64,000 bases of DNA from Bryobacteraceae bacterium (lineage in GTDB: Bacteria > Acidobacteriota > Terriglobia > Bryobacterales > Bryobacteraceae). A program made the position numbers and the translations under genes. Positions 1-8,553 of this stretch are shown here, piece by piece. The number at the start of each line of letters is the position of its first letter. Position 1 is the stretch's first letter. The notes under the pieces were generated by a model. It ran no database searches, was not told the DNA's origin, and saw only the letters and a list, made by a program, of their open reading frames with translations. The stretch lies in the NCBI GenBank assembly GCA_947458745.1, contig CANGYQ010000005.1:186001-250000 (forward strand), read 5' to 3'.

Positions 1-914
1 ACGGCGCGGCGTCTGCGGCTTACTTCAGCCGCTTCATCTCGGAACACGTCCATCCCGGGGCGGAGTTCGCCTACACGGGCATGGCGCATACGGCCGATCA
101 GATTTTTGAAGACTCGTTGTTTGACGGCGACGTGAACGCCATCGTCGATTTCAAGTACTCCCCGAACGACCGCCTGAACTGGTGGTTTGACCATCACCAG
201 AGCGCGTTTTTGACGCCCGCCGATGCGGAGCATTTCCGGCAGGCGCAGCATCCCACCAAGTTTCTCGATACCGGCTACAAAAGCTGCACCAAGTTCATCG
301 CCGATCTCACGCGCGAGAAGTACGGCTACCAGGCCGCGGGGCTGGACGATCTGGTCAGCTGGGCGGACATCATTGACGGGGCATCGTATGCCTCCGCCGA
401 AGAAGCGGTCAGCCTGAAATCCGCCGCCACGCAGTTGGTGCTGGTGATTGAGGCCGCTAAAGGTTCCGGCACGGTGCAAAGCATCATCCGCTCCATGCAG
501 AGCCAGCCGCTGGAGGCGATCATCCAGCAGCCGGAGATCCAGGCCCAGTATCAGCCGCTCTATGCCCGGCATCTGCGCTCCATGGGCGTCATCGGGGACT
601 GCGCCGTCAGCGAAAAGGGTGTGGTCTTTTTTGACCTGGTGGGGAAGGAACTGGATGGCTACAACAAGTTTGTACCCTACCACCTGTACCCGGAAGCCAC
701 CTACACGGTGTCGGTGAGCGAGCAGCCGTTCCGGACCAAGGTCAGCGTCGGGTCCAGCCCCTGGGCCGTGGAAGTGAAACACAACCTGGCCTCGATCTGC
801 GAGCGCTACGGCGGCGGCGGCCACCCTCGCGTCGGTGCCATTAGCTTCCCGGTGGGCCAAATCGAACCAGCCCGGCAGGCCGCCCGCGAGATTGTGGCCG
901 AGCTGCAAGGCTAG
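1..914 (+). CDS. DHH-family phosphoesterase, 5' end outside the window
   Basis: The reading frame is open from base 3 at the left edge to a TAG at 912-914, so about 303 residues are visible and the N-terminus is missing. The visible part starts with GAASAAYF, which fits the stretch just after the first DHH motif (normally D-x-D-G-A-A). DHHQSAF near residue 65 is the DHH signature, and GGGGHPRVGAISF near the end is the DHHA1 glycine-rich motif. DHH/DHHA1 proteins are Mn-dependent phosphoesterases acting on oligoribonucleotides, cyclic dinucleotides or related phosphoesters. The substrate cannot be told from sequence. The ATG at 81 lies inside the conserved fold and is not the true start. Confidence 0.82.
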   Translation, partial: GAASAAYFSRFISEHVHPGAEFAYTGMAHTADQIFEDSLFDGDVNAIVDFKYSPNDRLNWWFDHHQSAFLTPADAEHFRQAQHPTKFLDTGYKSCTKFIADLTREKYGYQAAGLDDLVSWADIIDGASYASAEEAVSLKSAATQLVLVIEAAKGSGTVQSIIRSMQSQPLEAIIQQPEIQAQYQPLYARHLRSMGVIGDCAVSEKGVVFFDLVGKELDGYNKFVPYHLYPEATYTVSVSEQPFRTKVSVGSSPWAVEVKHNLASICERYGGGGHPRVGAISFPVGQIEPARQAAREIVAELQG

Positions 915-928
915 CCCCGTTTTGACCA

Positions 929-990
929 GCCCCATGCGTAAGCTTGGGGCTTTCTCACGGACCAGAAGAAGCCCCAAGCTCACGCATGGG
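929..990. repeat. Inverted pair of REP-like palindromes
   Basis: Two copies of a short palindrome face each other between convergent genes. The left copy (929-951) and the reverse complement of the right copy (970-990) share the core CCCATGCGTNNGCTTGGGG. Each copy folds by itself: an AGCCCCA/TGGGGCT stem, a T-T mismatch, two more base pairs and a four-base loop. The loops are GTAA in the left copy and GTGA in the right, both of GNRA type if transcribed. A third copy sits at 32299-32322. The paired arrangement resembles REP doublets (BIME or REPIN elements). It may also work as a bidirectional terminator for the two flanking genes. Confidence 0.7.
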
Positions 991-999
991 ACTACAGCG

Positions 1000-2700
1000 C
1001 TAGGCCACCAGCTGGCGATGGAAGTTTAAAAACGAATCCGCGCCTTCGCTGCCCATATAGCGTTCCAGCATCGTGCGGTCCGTCTGGGCCAGATCGACGA
1101 CGATCAGGCCATCCAGGCAGCGTGAGAACTTGGGGTCCACGTTAAAGGCCGCCAAGCGGCCGCCCAGCTTCAGATACTGCCGCAGCAGGACGGGGACGCC
1201 TTTGCCGTCGCGCTCAATGTCCGCAATGATGGCTGAGAGTTCTTCCAGGTCCACGCTCCAGTCCAGCTTCGGCCCAAAGGGCCAAGTGCGGAACGGCTGC
1301 CGGGCCTTCACCAGGCGGCTGAGGCGCGGGTCCGATTGGCGCGTGCGCAGATAATCCACCATGAACTGGCGGGACACGGGCGAATAGTCGTTCGAGATAC
1401 TGACGGGCCCAAACAGCATCCGGTAATGCGGGTTCCGGACGATGAACTGGCCGATGCCCTTCCACAGCACCAGCAGCGAGGCAAAGCTCTTCTGGTATTC
1501 CGGGCGGACAAAGCTGCGGCCCAGTTCGATGGCGGGCTCCACTTCACGCAGAAAGTCGCGGTGGTAGTTGAAGAGGGTGGACGTGTAGAGTCCACGGACG
1601 CCGTGGCCTAGCAGGATCTCGTCGGTCAAGCCCAACCGGTAGGCACCGATCACTTCCTGGTTCTTGCGGCTCCAGCTGAACAGGTGCCGGTAGTGGCCGT
1701 CGAATTCATCCAGATCCTTGTCGCTGCCGGTCCCTTCGCCGACCGCGCGAAAAGCAGCCTCCCGCAGCAGGCCAATCTCATCCAGCAGCCGCGGAATCTG
1801 CCGGGCCGTCGCGACGTAGACCTGCTGGTCCCCTGACTGCGCCAGGAACTGCGCGGAGGGCAGCGCCGCCACTTCACCCTCCACCGAGGCCGGGCGCGCG
1901 CGGCTGATCATGGCCGGGGCCACGGGCTGCGGCTTGGCGGGCATGCCTTCACGGCGGTGCTCCAGCAGGTAGGTCCGCCAGCGGAGATAACGCGTCAGCG
2001 CTTCGTCACTGGTGAGTGATTCCGCCTGCGCCGGCGTCACCGGCGAACCCACCCGGATCTCCACTCGCCGGTTCTGCTTGTTGAGAAATTCATGCGGCAG
2101 CAACGCCGTCCGCAACTTGGGGTGAAAAAGGCCCAGAATCTGAAACAGTGCGCTGTTGGCGCCCTTGATGTAGACCGGCACGGACGTGGCACCCGAGCGG
2201 CGGATCAGCCTCGCGACCGTGGAATGCCAGTCCGGGTCCGTCACTGCCAGCTTCTTCCACTGCAGGTGCGAAACCTCGCCCGCCGGAAAGACCACCAGCA
2301 GCTTGCCTTCCTTCAGCCATTCGATGGCCTGGCGTAAGCCGCGCTGGTTGAAGCGCACCGCCTCCCGGCCGCCAAAGGGGTTGATCTCGATGAACCAGTC
2401 CTTCACTTCCGGGACGGTGGCCAGAATCGAGTTGGCCAGCACCTTCACATCGGGCCGCACCGCCAGCAGCTTGGTCATCAGCGCCGCGCCTTCCAGCAAC
2501 CCGAACGGGTGATTCGCCACCACCACCACCGGTCCCGTGGCGGGCACTTTGGCCCACTCCTTGCCGCCGGAATCGAGCTCCACATGGAGCCCATCGATCA
2601 TGGCCTGAAAGAAACGCGCGCCATCGCCCAGTGGGGCGATCTGTTTATACATCTTTTCGAGTTCGTCAAAACGGAGGACTCGAAGTGCAGGATTCTCCAC
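1000..2700 (-). CDS. olsF: OlsF-like bifunctional acyltransferase (PlsC-like domain plus GNAT domain)
   Basis: 566 residues with two acyltransferase domains. The N-terminal half (about 50-250) is a PlsC-type lysophospholipid acyltransferase with NHPFGLLEG (acid-base His) and FPAGEVS. The C-terminal half (about 290-560) is a GNAT-fold, OlsB/hemolysin-type N-acyltransferase. The order matches OlsF, in which the C-terminal domain N-acylates ornithine and the N-terminal domain adds the second acyl chain to give ornithine lipid. The protein probably acts at the inner face of the cytoplasmic membrane. It lies downstream of the cpdB-like gene on the same strand, after a long hairpin at 2706-2757. 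The OlsF assignment rests on domain order; a general hemolysin-family fusion is the alternative. Confidence 0.72.
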   Translation of the reverse strand: MENPALRVLRFDELEKMYKQIAPLGDGARFFQAMIDGLHVELDSGGKEWAKVPATGPVVVVANHPFGLLEGAALMTKLLAVRPDVKVLANSILATVPEVKDWFIEINPFGGREAVRFNQRGLRQAIEWLKEGKLLVVFPAGEVSHLQWKKLAVTDPDWHSTVARLIRRSGATSVPVYIKGANSALFQILGLFHPKLRTALLPHEFLNKQNRRVEIRVGSPVTPAQAESLTSDEALTRYLRWRTYLLEHRREGMPAKPQPVAPAMISRARPASVEGEVAALPSAQFLAQSGDQQVYVATARQIPRLLDEIGLLREAAFRAVGEGTGSDKDLDEFDGHYRHLFSWSRKNQEVIGAYRLGLTDEILLGHGVRGLYTSTLFNYHRDFLREVEPAIELGRSFVRPEYQKSFASLLVLWKGIGQFIVRNPHYRMLFGPVSISNDYSPVSRQFMVDYLRTRQSDPRLSRLVKARQPFRTWPFGPKLDWSVDLEELSAIIADIERDGKGVPVLLRQYLKLGGRLAAFNVDPKFSRCLDGLIVVDLAQTDRTMLERYMGSEGADSFLNFHRQLVA

Positions 2701-2705
2701 GCCTA

Positions 2706-2757
2706 CGAGAATGACTGCCCAATGTCAAAACCATCTGACGGTTGGGCGAAATTCTCG
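2706..2757. other. Long imperfect hairpin upstream of the olsF-like gene
   Basis: Three nested pairings are visible: CGAGAAT (2706-2712) with ATTCTCG (2751-2757), GCCCAA (2717-2722) with TTGGGC (2742-2747), and GTCA (2724-2727) with TGAC (2736-2739). Small internal loops separate them and the apical loop has 8 nt. The structure sits 6 to 57 bases upstream of the olsF-like start and after the stop of the upstream cpdB-like gene on the same strand. It has no T-run, so it is either a structured 5' leader, an operator or a processing site rather than a classical terminator. Confidence 0.5.
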
Positions 2758-2791
2758 TCGCGGTCGCATAACGATTGTATTTCGGTGCCGC

Positions 2792-4438
2792 TTAGGGGCG
2801 GCGGAGATCCTGTTCCAGCCGTTGACGCGCCGCTTCCGGCACGATCCGCCAGTTCTGATCCGGCTTCGCGGGCAGCGTCTGATGCTCGGTGTAGTACTCG
2901 ATGATCAGGTCCCGCACTTCGCGGTGGGACCGCCACAGTACGGGCGCTCCCTTGAACATCGTGTAGCCGCCGGAGCCGCCGGCGCGATAGTCGTTCAGGG
3001 CGATCCGCAGCTTCTGCGTGTCCGCGAGCGGAGTCCCCTGGTAGCGGAGATTCTTGATGCGCTGGCCAGCTGGGGCCTGTAGATCAAGCTCATACTCGAC
3101 ACCCTGGGCCATGTCGTAGTTGAAGCCAGGGAAGCGCCGGTTGATCAGCGGGGCGACGGTGCAGGTGGGTTCCGCGCAGGAGTTAAAAAAGCGAGCCGCG
3201 TTTTCGAGCGCTGCCTTCAGCATTGCCCCGGTACCTTCGATGGCGTAGAGTTCGTTCTCGTAAAGGTAAAGCCCGGCCGCGTCGCGGATGGTGACCGGTC
3301 CGGCGGCGATCTTCAGTTTCGAGTTGAACAGCGCGGTCAAGGAAACATCGGCCTTGGCGTAGTGCAGTTGCACCTGGTGGATGGCGTCGACCAGTGCGGA
3401 GTCCTCAATCTGGCCGCGGGCGGCGTCGAGGGCGACGGGGGCGGTCGCGATACGCGTGGCCAGCCAGCGCTCAGCGGATGAATGGTAAGGCTCAAAAATT
3501 CTGGCGACGGCGGCATCCACCACGGTGGTCTCGGTCACCGGCACCAGCTTGTTCTTCTTGGCCACCAGACGCCACGTGCCATCGGGTTGTTTGGCGAAGC
3601 TGAAAACAGACTGCGCCAGTGAGCCGCCCCAGTTGCGTGGTTGCACCAACATCACGTCGCCCACGCGGATATCGGTCACCACCTGATGCGTGTGGCCGTA
3701 ATAGATGGCGTCGATCCCCGGCACTTCGCGGGCAATCGTGTCGGCCATGTTCTCGTTCTTGTCGCCGCTGGGGGAGGCCAGGCCCGCGTGGACGGCACCG
3801 ATGACGAGGTCCACCTTCTGCGCCCTCAACTGCGCCACCGCGCGCCGGGCCGCGTCGATGGGTGATTCGAACGCATACCCGGCATAATTCTCCGGCTTCT
3901 CCCACATCGGGATATTGGGCGTGATGATGCCAAACACGCCCACCTTGACGCCACCCACGTTGCGGACGATGAAGCTGTCAAACGGGCGGGCCACGCCGGA
4001 CGGCAGGATGTTCGCCGCCAGCCACGGGAACTTCGCTTCATCGCGGGCCTTGTTGAGCACCTTCAAACCAAAATTGAACTCGTGGTTGCCCACCGTCATG
4101 GCGGCGTAGCCCAGTTCGTTCATGGCCCGCATCATCGGGTCGGCACCCAAGGGCTGGCCGCTGCGTACGCGGTTGGCGTGGAGGCCCACCATGGGCGTCC
4201 CCTGGATGGTGTCCCCGACATCAATCAGCAGCGAGTTGGGGTTGGCGGTGCGGGCCTCGCGGATCAAGCTGGCGATCTTCGCCAGACCGCGCGGAGCCGG
4301 TTCGGCGGCGTAGTAGTCCCATGGCAGGGCGTGACCGTGCAGATCCGTAGTGGCGAGGATCTGGATGTCGATCGTCTGGATGTCCGGACTCTGGCCTCCA
4401 GCAGCCAGTGAGAGCAGCGCGACAATTGGAAATCGCAT
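2792..4438 (-). CDS. cpdB: CpdB-like 2',3'-cyclic-nucleotide phosphodiesterase / 3'-nucleotidase
   Basis: 548 residues, exported, with a short N-terminal signal segment (MRFPIVALLSLAAGG). The metallophosphatase domain shows the expected metal sites in order: TTDLHGH (about 31), DVGDTIQG (about 73), GNHEF (about 118) and GHTH (about 248). The YY pair shortly after the DLH motif and the LYLYENELYAIEGTG block in the C-terminal 5'-nucleotidase domain are typical of CpdB rather than UshA. The family hydrolyses 2',3'-cyclic nucleotides and 3'-nucleotides in the periplasm to recover nucleosides and phosphate. The start codon lies only 17 bases from the divergent cyclophilin start, so its promoter must overlap that gene or its own start lies further inside. 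Confidence 0.83.
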   Translation of the reverse strand: MRFPIVALLSLAAGGQSPDIQTIDIQILATTDLHGHALPWDYYAAEPAPRGLAKIASLIREARTANPNSLLIDVGDTIQGTPMVGLHANRVRSGQPLGADPMMRAMNELGYAAMTVGNHEFNFGLKVLNKARDEAKFPWLAANILPSGVARPFDSFIVRNVGGVKVGVFGIITPNIPMWEKPENYAGYAFESPIDAARRAVAQLRAQKVDLVIGAVHAGLASPSGDKNENMADTIAREVPGIDAIYYGHTHQVVTDIRVGDVMLVQPRNWGGSLAQSVFSFAKQPDGTWRLVAKKNKLVPVTETTVVDAAVARIFEPYHSSAERWLATRIATAPVALDAARGQIEDSALVDAIHQVQLHYAKADVSLTALFNSKLKIAAGPVTIRDAAGLYLYENELYAIEGTGAMLKAALENAARFFNSCAEPTCTVAPLINRRFPGFNYDMAQGVEYELDLQAPAGQRIKNLRYQGTPLADTQKLRIALNDYRAGGSGGYTMFKGAPVLWRSHREVRDLIIEYYTEHQTLPAKPDQNWRIVPEAARQRLEQDLRRP

Positions 4439-4447
4439 CTCTATAAT
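4419..4447 (+). promoter_or_regulatory. Predicted sigma70-type promoter giving a nearly leaderless transcript
   Basis: A perfect TATAAT lies at 4442-4447, with GCGACA (four of six matches to TTGACA) at 4419-4424 and a 17-base spacer. The next ATG, for the cyclophilin, is at 4456. The expected transcription start at about 4453-4455 leaves almost no room for a ribosome-binding site, and none is visible. Confidence 0.5.
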
Positions 4448-4455
4448 TGTGACTG

Positions 4456-5325
<870 letters not shown>

Positions 5326-5353
5326 CGCCCCCTCCGTCGATTGGGGTTCCGCT

Positions 5354-5944
5354 TTAGCGATGGCTCAGCGGAACTTCAAAGAAGAATAGATCCTGCGCCG
5401 CCAGAGCATCGCGCAGGCCGGTGAGCGTCACCGTGGTCTGGCCGTGGTAGCTGGTCCAGAAGTAGACGAAGCCACTGGCGGTTTCTCCTGGAGCCACCAT
5501 CTTGGCCGAAAAGGCGCGCTCTTCAATGACTGGGTCGTTCAGCTTGCTCTTCTTTACCCGGGCCGGCAGCGGGATCGGGAAAGGGCTGGCCCCCATCGAA
5601 GGGCGGGACGGACCATCGAGGAAGCGCACATCCACGGCCGGTGTGGCGTCGATCTCAGCGCTGCCACGGGGGCGGTAGGTGATCTTGACGCGTTTCAGGT
5701 CCAGCGCATTCTTGCGATTGTTCTCAATCACCACCAGCATCGGCATCACGTCAAACTTGCCGAGTGGGACTTTGCCAAAGGCCGTCGCGCGCTTCTCGTC
5801 GTCGTCAAACGGCTCAATCGCAATGGTCACTTGATCCAGCGTGACCTTGTTGGCATATTCGGCCACCGGGCGCGGCTTGAAGGCCGGTTTGTCAGCCGCC
5901 AGCGCGGAAACACTTAAGATAACCAACAGGCACTTGTTTTTCAT
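5354..5944 (-). CDS. Hypothetical exported protein
   Basis: 196 residues with a short signal peptide (MKNKCLLVILSVSALA) and no recognised catalytic motif. The mature part is rich in beta-prone segments (MPMLVVIENN, VKITYRPRG, FVYFWTSY) and may be a small periplasmic or outer-membrane-attached domain. The Cys at residue 5 lies within the signal segment and is not in a clear lipobox. A good ribosome-binding site, AGGAAGAG, precedes the ATG at 5944. The gene starts head-to-head with the waaA-lpxK fusion, whose probable TTG start lies inside this gene's first codons. Function unknown. Confidence 0.6.
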   Translation of the reverse strand: MKNKCLLVILSVSALAADKPAFKPRPVAEYANKVTLDQVTIAIEPFDDDEKRATAFGKVPLGKFDVMPMLVVIENNRKNALDLKRVKITYRPRGSAEIDATPAVDVRFLDGPSRPSMGASPFPIPLPARVKKSKLNDPVIEERAFSAKMVAPGETASGFVYFWTSYHGQTTVTLTGLRDALAAQDLFFFEVPLSHR

Positions 5945-8075
5945 TCTCTTCCTTTACCGGTTGCTGCTCTGGCTGGGGTTTCCCCTGTTTGCGCTTTACG
6001 TCGCGTGGCGCTCGCTCCGGCGGCCCGATTGGCGTCCGCACTTGACGGAACGCTTCGGTCAGCTCTCCTACCGCCAGACGATTCCAGGCGGCATCTGGTT
6101 GCACGCTGTTTCCGTCGGCGAAGTGATCGCGGCTGCCGGGCTGGTTCGTGAACTGCGCGACCGCTTCCCGGGCCGTCCCGTCTATGTCTCCACCAGCACC
6201 GTGGCCGGCCGCAAGATGGCGGCCCAACGCCTGACGGGCTTGGCCGACCATGTCTTCTACGTTCCCTTCGATTATCCTTGGTTCGTCCGCCGGGTGCTGC
6301 GGGCGTTGCGACCGGCGTCCGTGGTGGTGCTGGAAACTGAGATCTGGCCTCACTTGTGGCACGAGGCCAAGCGCTTCGGCTGCACGCTTTATCTGGTGAA
6401 TGGCCGCATTGCGGACCGCACGATTGCCCAATACCGGAAGCTGCGCTGGTTCTTTCAGCCGTTGCTTCGCTTGCCCGATGGAGTGCTGGCGCAAAGCAGG
6501 CAGGACCAGCAGCGGCTGATTGAACTGGGCGCAACGCACGCCATCAACCACGGCAACCTGAAGTACGACTTTACGCCCCCCGCGCCCCCCGCGCCGGAGA
6601 TTGTCGCTTGGGTGGACGGTGCTCCGTTGCTGATCGCCGCCAGCACCATGCCGCCCGATGAAGAGCAGCAGGTGATTGACGCCTACCGGCAACTGCCGCC
6701 GGGAACCAGGATGATCCTGGCTCCGCGGCGGCCGGAGCGGTTTGACCTGACCGCGGGCTTGCTCGAGGCCGCTCAGATCCCGTTTATCCGCCGTAGCCAG
6801 TTCCGTCCGGGCCCGGAGCCGGTCCTGTTGCTGGACACCATCGGCGAACTGGCTGGCCTGTTTGCTCTCGACGCGGTCGTATTCGTCGGCGGATCGCTGG
6901 TGAACTGGGGCGGGCACAACATCTTGGAACCCGCCTTCTTCGGACGGCCCATTCTCACCGGGCCGCACATGCAGAACTTCGCCGAAATGGACCGTGAGTT
7001 TCGCGAGGCCGGAGCGGTGCGCATCGTCCGCGATGCGGCGGAACTGGCCCAGGCGGTGAAGGAGATTCTCGAACGAGGCAGCGACCTGGGCAGCCGGGCG
7101 GCGGCGCTGGCGGAATCGAAACGCGGCGCCACCCGGCGAGCGGTGGAGCAGATGACCCTGGGCGCTCCGTTCACGCACCGGCCGCTAGCCGCAGTCTGGC
7201 GGATGCTCTCCTGGTTGTGGCGGGCCGGTGTCGCGCTGGACCGGCGGTTCACCACTCCGGTTCGGCTTTCGAAGCCCGTGATCTCAGTGGGTGGCCTGGC
7301 GATGGGTGGTGTGGGGAAGACGCCGCTGGTGCTCTGGCTGGCCCGTGAACTCCGCCAGCGGGGCCATCGCGTGGGCATTCTGACGCGCGGCTATGGGCGG
7401 CAGGATCGTATACCCGCCGCCTTTGCCCCCGGCGACCCGGCGCCGGCTGCCTTGACGGGTGACGAGGCGCAGTTGTTCGTCCGGTCCGGACTTGCCCATG
7501 TGGGCGTAGGACCCAACCGGGCGGTGACGGCGCGGCTGATCGAGCAGGAGGTGGACGTCTTCCTGCTGGACGATGGCTTTCAGCACTGGGCGCTGGAACG
7601 GGATTTCGACATCGTGTTGCTGGATCCGCTGGACCCATTCGCGGGCGGCGGCGTTTTCCCGGCCGGGCTGTTGCGGGAGCCGATGACGGCGCTCGCCCGG
7701 GCCGCCGCGGTGGTGACCGTCCGCAAGAAGGCGGTTAACCCTCCGCCGCCCGGACGCTACACCGCGTTCTGCGGGATCGGCAATCCGGGGTCGTTCTTCG
7801 CCACCCTGCGCGAGTGTGGGGTGGAGGTGGGCCAAGCTCAAGTCTTCCCGGATCACCACGCTTACCGCCTGGATGAACTACGTGCCCTACCCGGGCCCCT
7901 GATCACCACCGAGAAAGACGCCGCCAATCTGCCGCCCGGCGCACCGGAGGTCTACGTATTGAAGATCGACAGCTGCCCGGATACCGTCTCGATGGGCGGG
8001 CGACCATCGTCGCCGGAAGACCTGCTGGCGGCAATCTCCAGGTCGATCAGCAGCCGCTTGATCTCCACGCCGTAG
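5934..8075 (+). CDS. waaA-lpxK: WaaA-LpxK fusion: Kdo transferase joined to tetraacyldisaccharide 4'-kinase
   Basis: About 713 residues from the probable TTG at 5934 (MFFILFLYRLLLWLGF, the usual WaaA membrane anchor). The ATG at 5841 lies deep inside the opposite-strand gene and adds residues unlike WaaA. Residues 1 to about 405 are a GT-B Kdo transferase with HAVSVGE (catalytic Glu) and ETEIWPHLW. From about residue 432 the chain is LpxK, with the P-loop GGVGKTP near 458 and the LTRGYG motif. LpxK phosphorylates the lipid A disaccharide at the 4' position and WaaA then adds Kdo. These are consecutive steps on the cytoplasmic face of the inner membrane, so a fusion is logical. The last 124 bases overlap the convergent ogt gene. 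Confidence 0.88.
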   Translation: MFFILFLYRLLLWLGFPLFALYVAWRSLRRPDWRPHLTERFGQLSYRQTIPGGIWLHAVSVGEVIAAAGLVRELRDRFPGRPVYVSTSTVAGRKMAAQRLTGLADHVFYVPFDYPWFVRRVLRALRPASVVVLETEIWPHLWHEAKRFGCTLYLVNGRIADRTIAQYRKLRWFFQPLLRLPDGVLAQSRQDQQRLIELGATHAINHGNLKYDFTPPAPPAPEIVAWVDGAPLLIAASTMPPDEEQQVIDAYRQLPPGTRMILAPRRPERFDLTAGLLEAAQIPFIRRSQFRPGPEPVLLLDTIGELAGLFALDAVVFVGGSLVNWGGHNILEPAFFGRPILTGPHMQNFAEMDREFREAGAVRIVRDAAELAQAVKEILERGSDLGSRAAALAESKRGATRRAVEQMTLGAPFTHRPLAAVWRMLSWLWRAGVALDRRFTTPVRLSKPVISVGGLAMGGVGKTPLVLWLARELRQRGHRVGILTRGYGRQDRIPAAFAPGDPAPAALTGDEAQLFVRSGLAHVGVGPNRAVTARLIEQEVDVFLLDDGFQHWALERDFDIVLLDPLDPFAGGGVFPAGLLREPMTALARAAAVVTVRKKAVNPPPPGRYTAFCGIGNPGSFFATLRECGVEVGQAQVFPDHHAYRLDELRALPGPLITTEKDAANLPPGAPEVYVLKIDSCPDTVSMGGRPSSPEDLLAAISRSISSRLISTP

Positions 8076-8503
8076 GCAAATCCATGCAACTTGCCGCTGG
8101 ACCCGATGACGCGGTGGCAGGGGATAACAATCGGCAACGGATTTCGGCCATTTGCGGCACCCACCGCGCGGCTGGCCTTCGGGTTGCCCACCCGCTGGGC
8201 CAACTCCGCGTAGGAGATGGTGGTGCCGAAGGGGATCTGCTGCAATTGCTGCCAACACTGCTGCTGGAATGGTGTTCCGGCCGGGGCGAGCGGCAGTTCG
8301 AAACGCTGCCGTCGTCCGGCGAAATACTCCACCAATTGCTGGCGTGCCAAGGTGAGGATGTCCTGACTTAGCTGATCGTCTGGGAGGGGTGCATGCTCCG
8401 CTGCATTATTTCTTTTCAATAGGATACGGATTCTCGTCAGTCCGGCCGGCGTGGCTGACAGTTCTATTGAGAACGGAGTACCTGGAGCAAACGTACTAGT
8501 CAT
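7952..8503 (-). CDS. ogt: Methylated-DNA-protein-cysteine methyltransferase (Ogt/MGMT)
   Basis: 183 residues. The active-site motif IPCHRVIGSSGKL carries the acceptor Cys that takes the methyl group from O6-methylguanine in a suicide reaction. The DNA-binding part is present in FGTTISYAELAQRVG, followed by the usual AVGAANGRNP. The catalytic core ends about 25 residues before the stop. The extra tail overlaps the 3' end of the WaaA-LpxK fusion by 124 bases. The start at 8503 is an ATG, divergent from the ispH-hopanoid operon. It works alone in direct repair. Confidence 0.9.
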   Translation of the reverse strand: MTSTFAPGTPFSIELSATPAGLTRIRILLKRNNAAEHAPLPDDQLSQDILTLARQQLVEYFAGRRQRFELPLAPAGTPFQQQCWQQLQQIPFGTTISYAELAQRVGNPKASRAVGAANGRNPLPIVIPCHRVIGSSGKLHGFAYGVEIKRLLIDLEIAASRSSGDDGRPPIETVSGQLSIFNT

Positions 8504-8529
8504 TGAAGCGATGGGATTTTCCCCGCTAC

Positions 8530-8538
8530 TGGTACAAT
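8530..8538 (+). promoter_or_regulatory. Predicted extended -10 element of the hopanoid operon
   Basis: The sequence TGGTACAAT fits an extended -10 box (TGN followed by TACAAT at 8533-8538). Transcription would start near 8545, about nine bases before the ispH ATG at 8554. No convincing -35 lies at 16-18 bases, which is common when the extended -10 is present. The divergent ogt gene starts at 8503, so its control region overlaps this one. Confidence 0.4.
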
Positions 8539-8553
8539 AAAACTACCACTCGT

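Noticed and set aside
5841-5933. ATG at 5841 as start of the WaaA-LpxK fusion
   Set aside because: It would add 31 residues unlike WaaA and lie deep inside the opposite gene; the TTG at 5934 begins exactly at the membrane anchor.
8503-8538. TTGAAG at 8503 as the -35 box for TACAAT at 8533
   Set aside because: The spacer would be 24 bases, too long; an extended -10 explains the site better.
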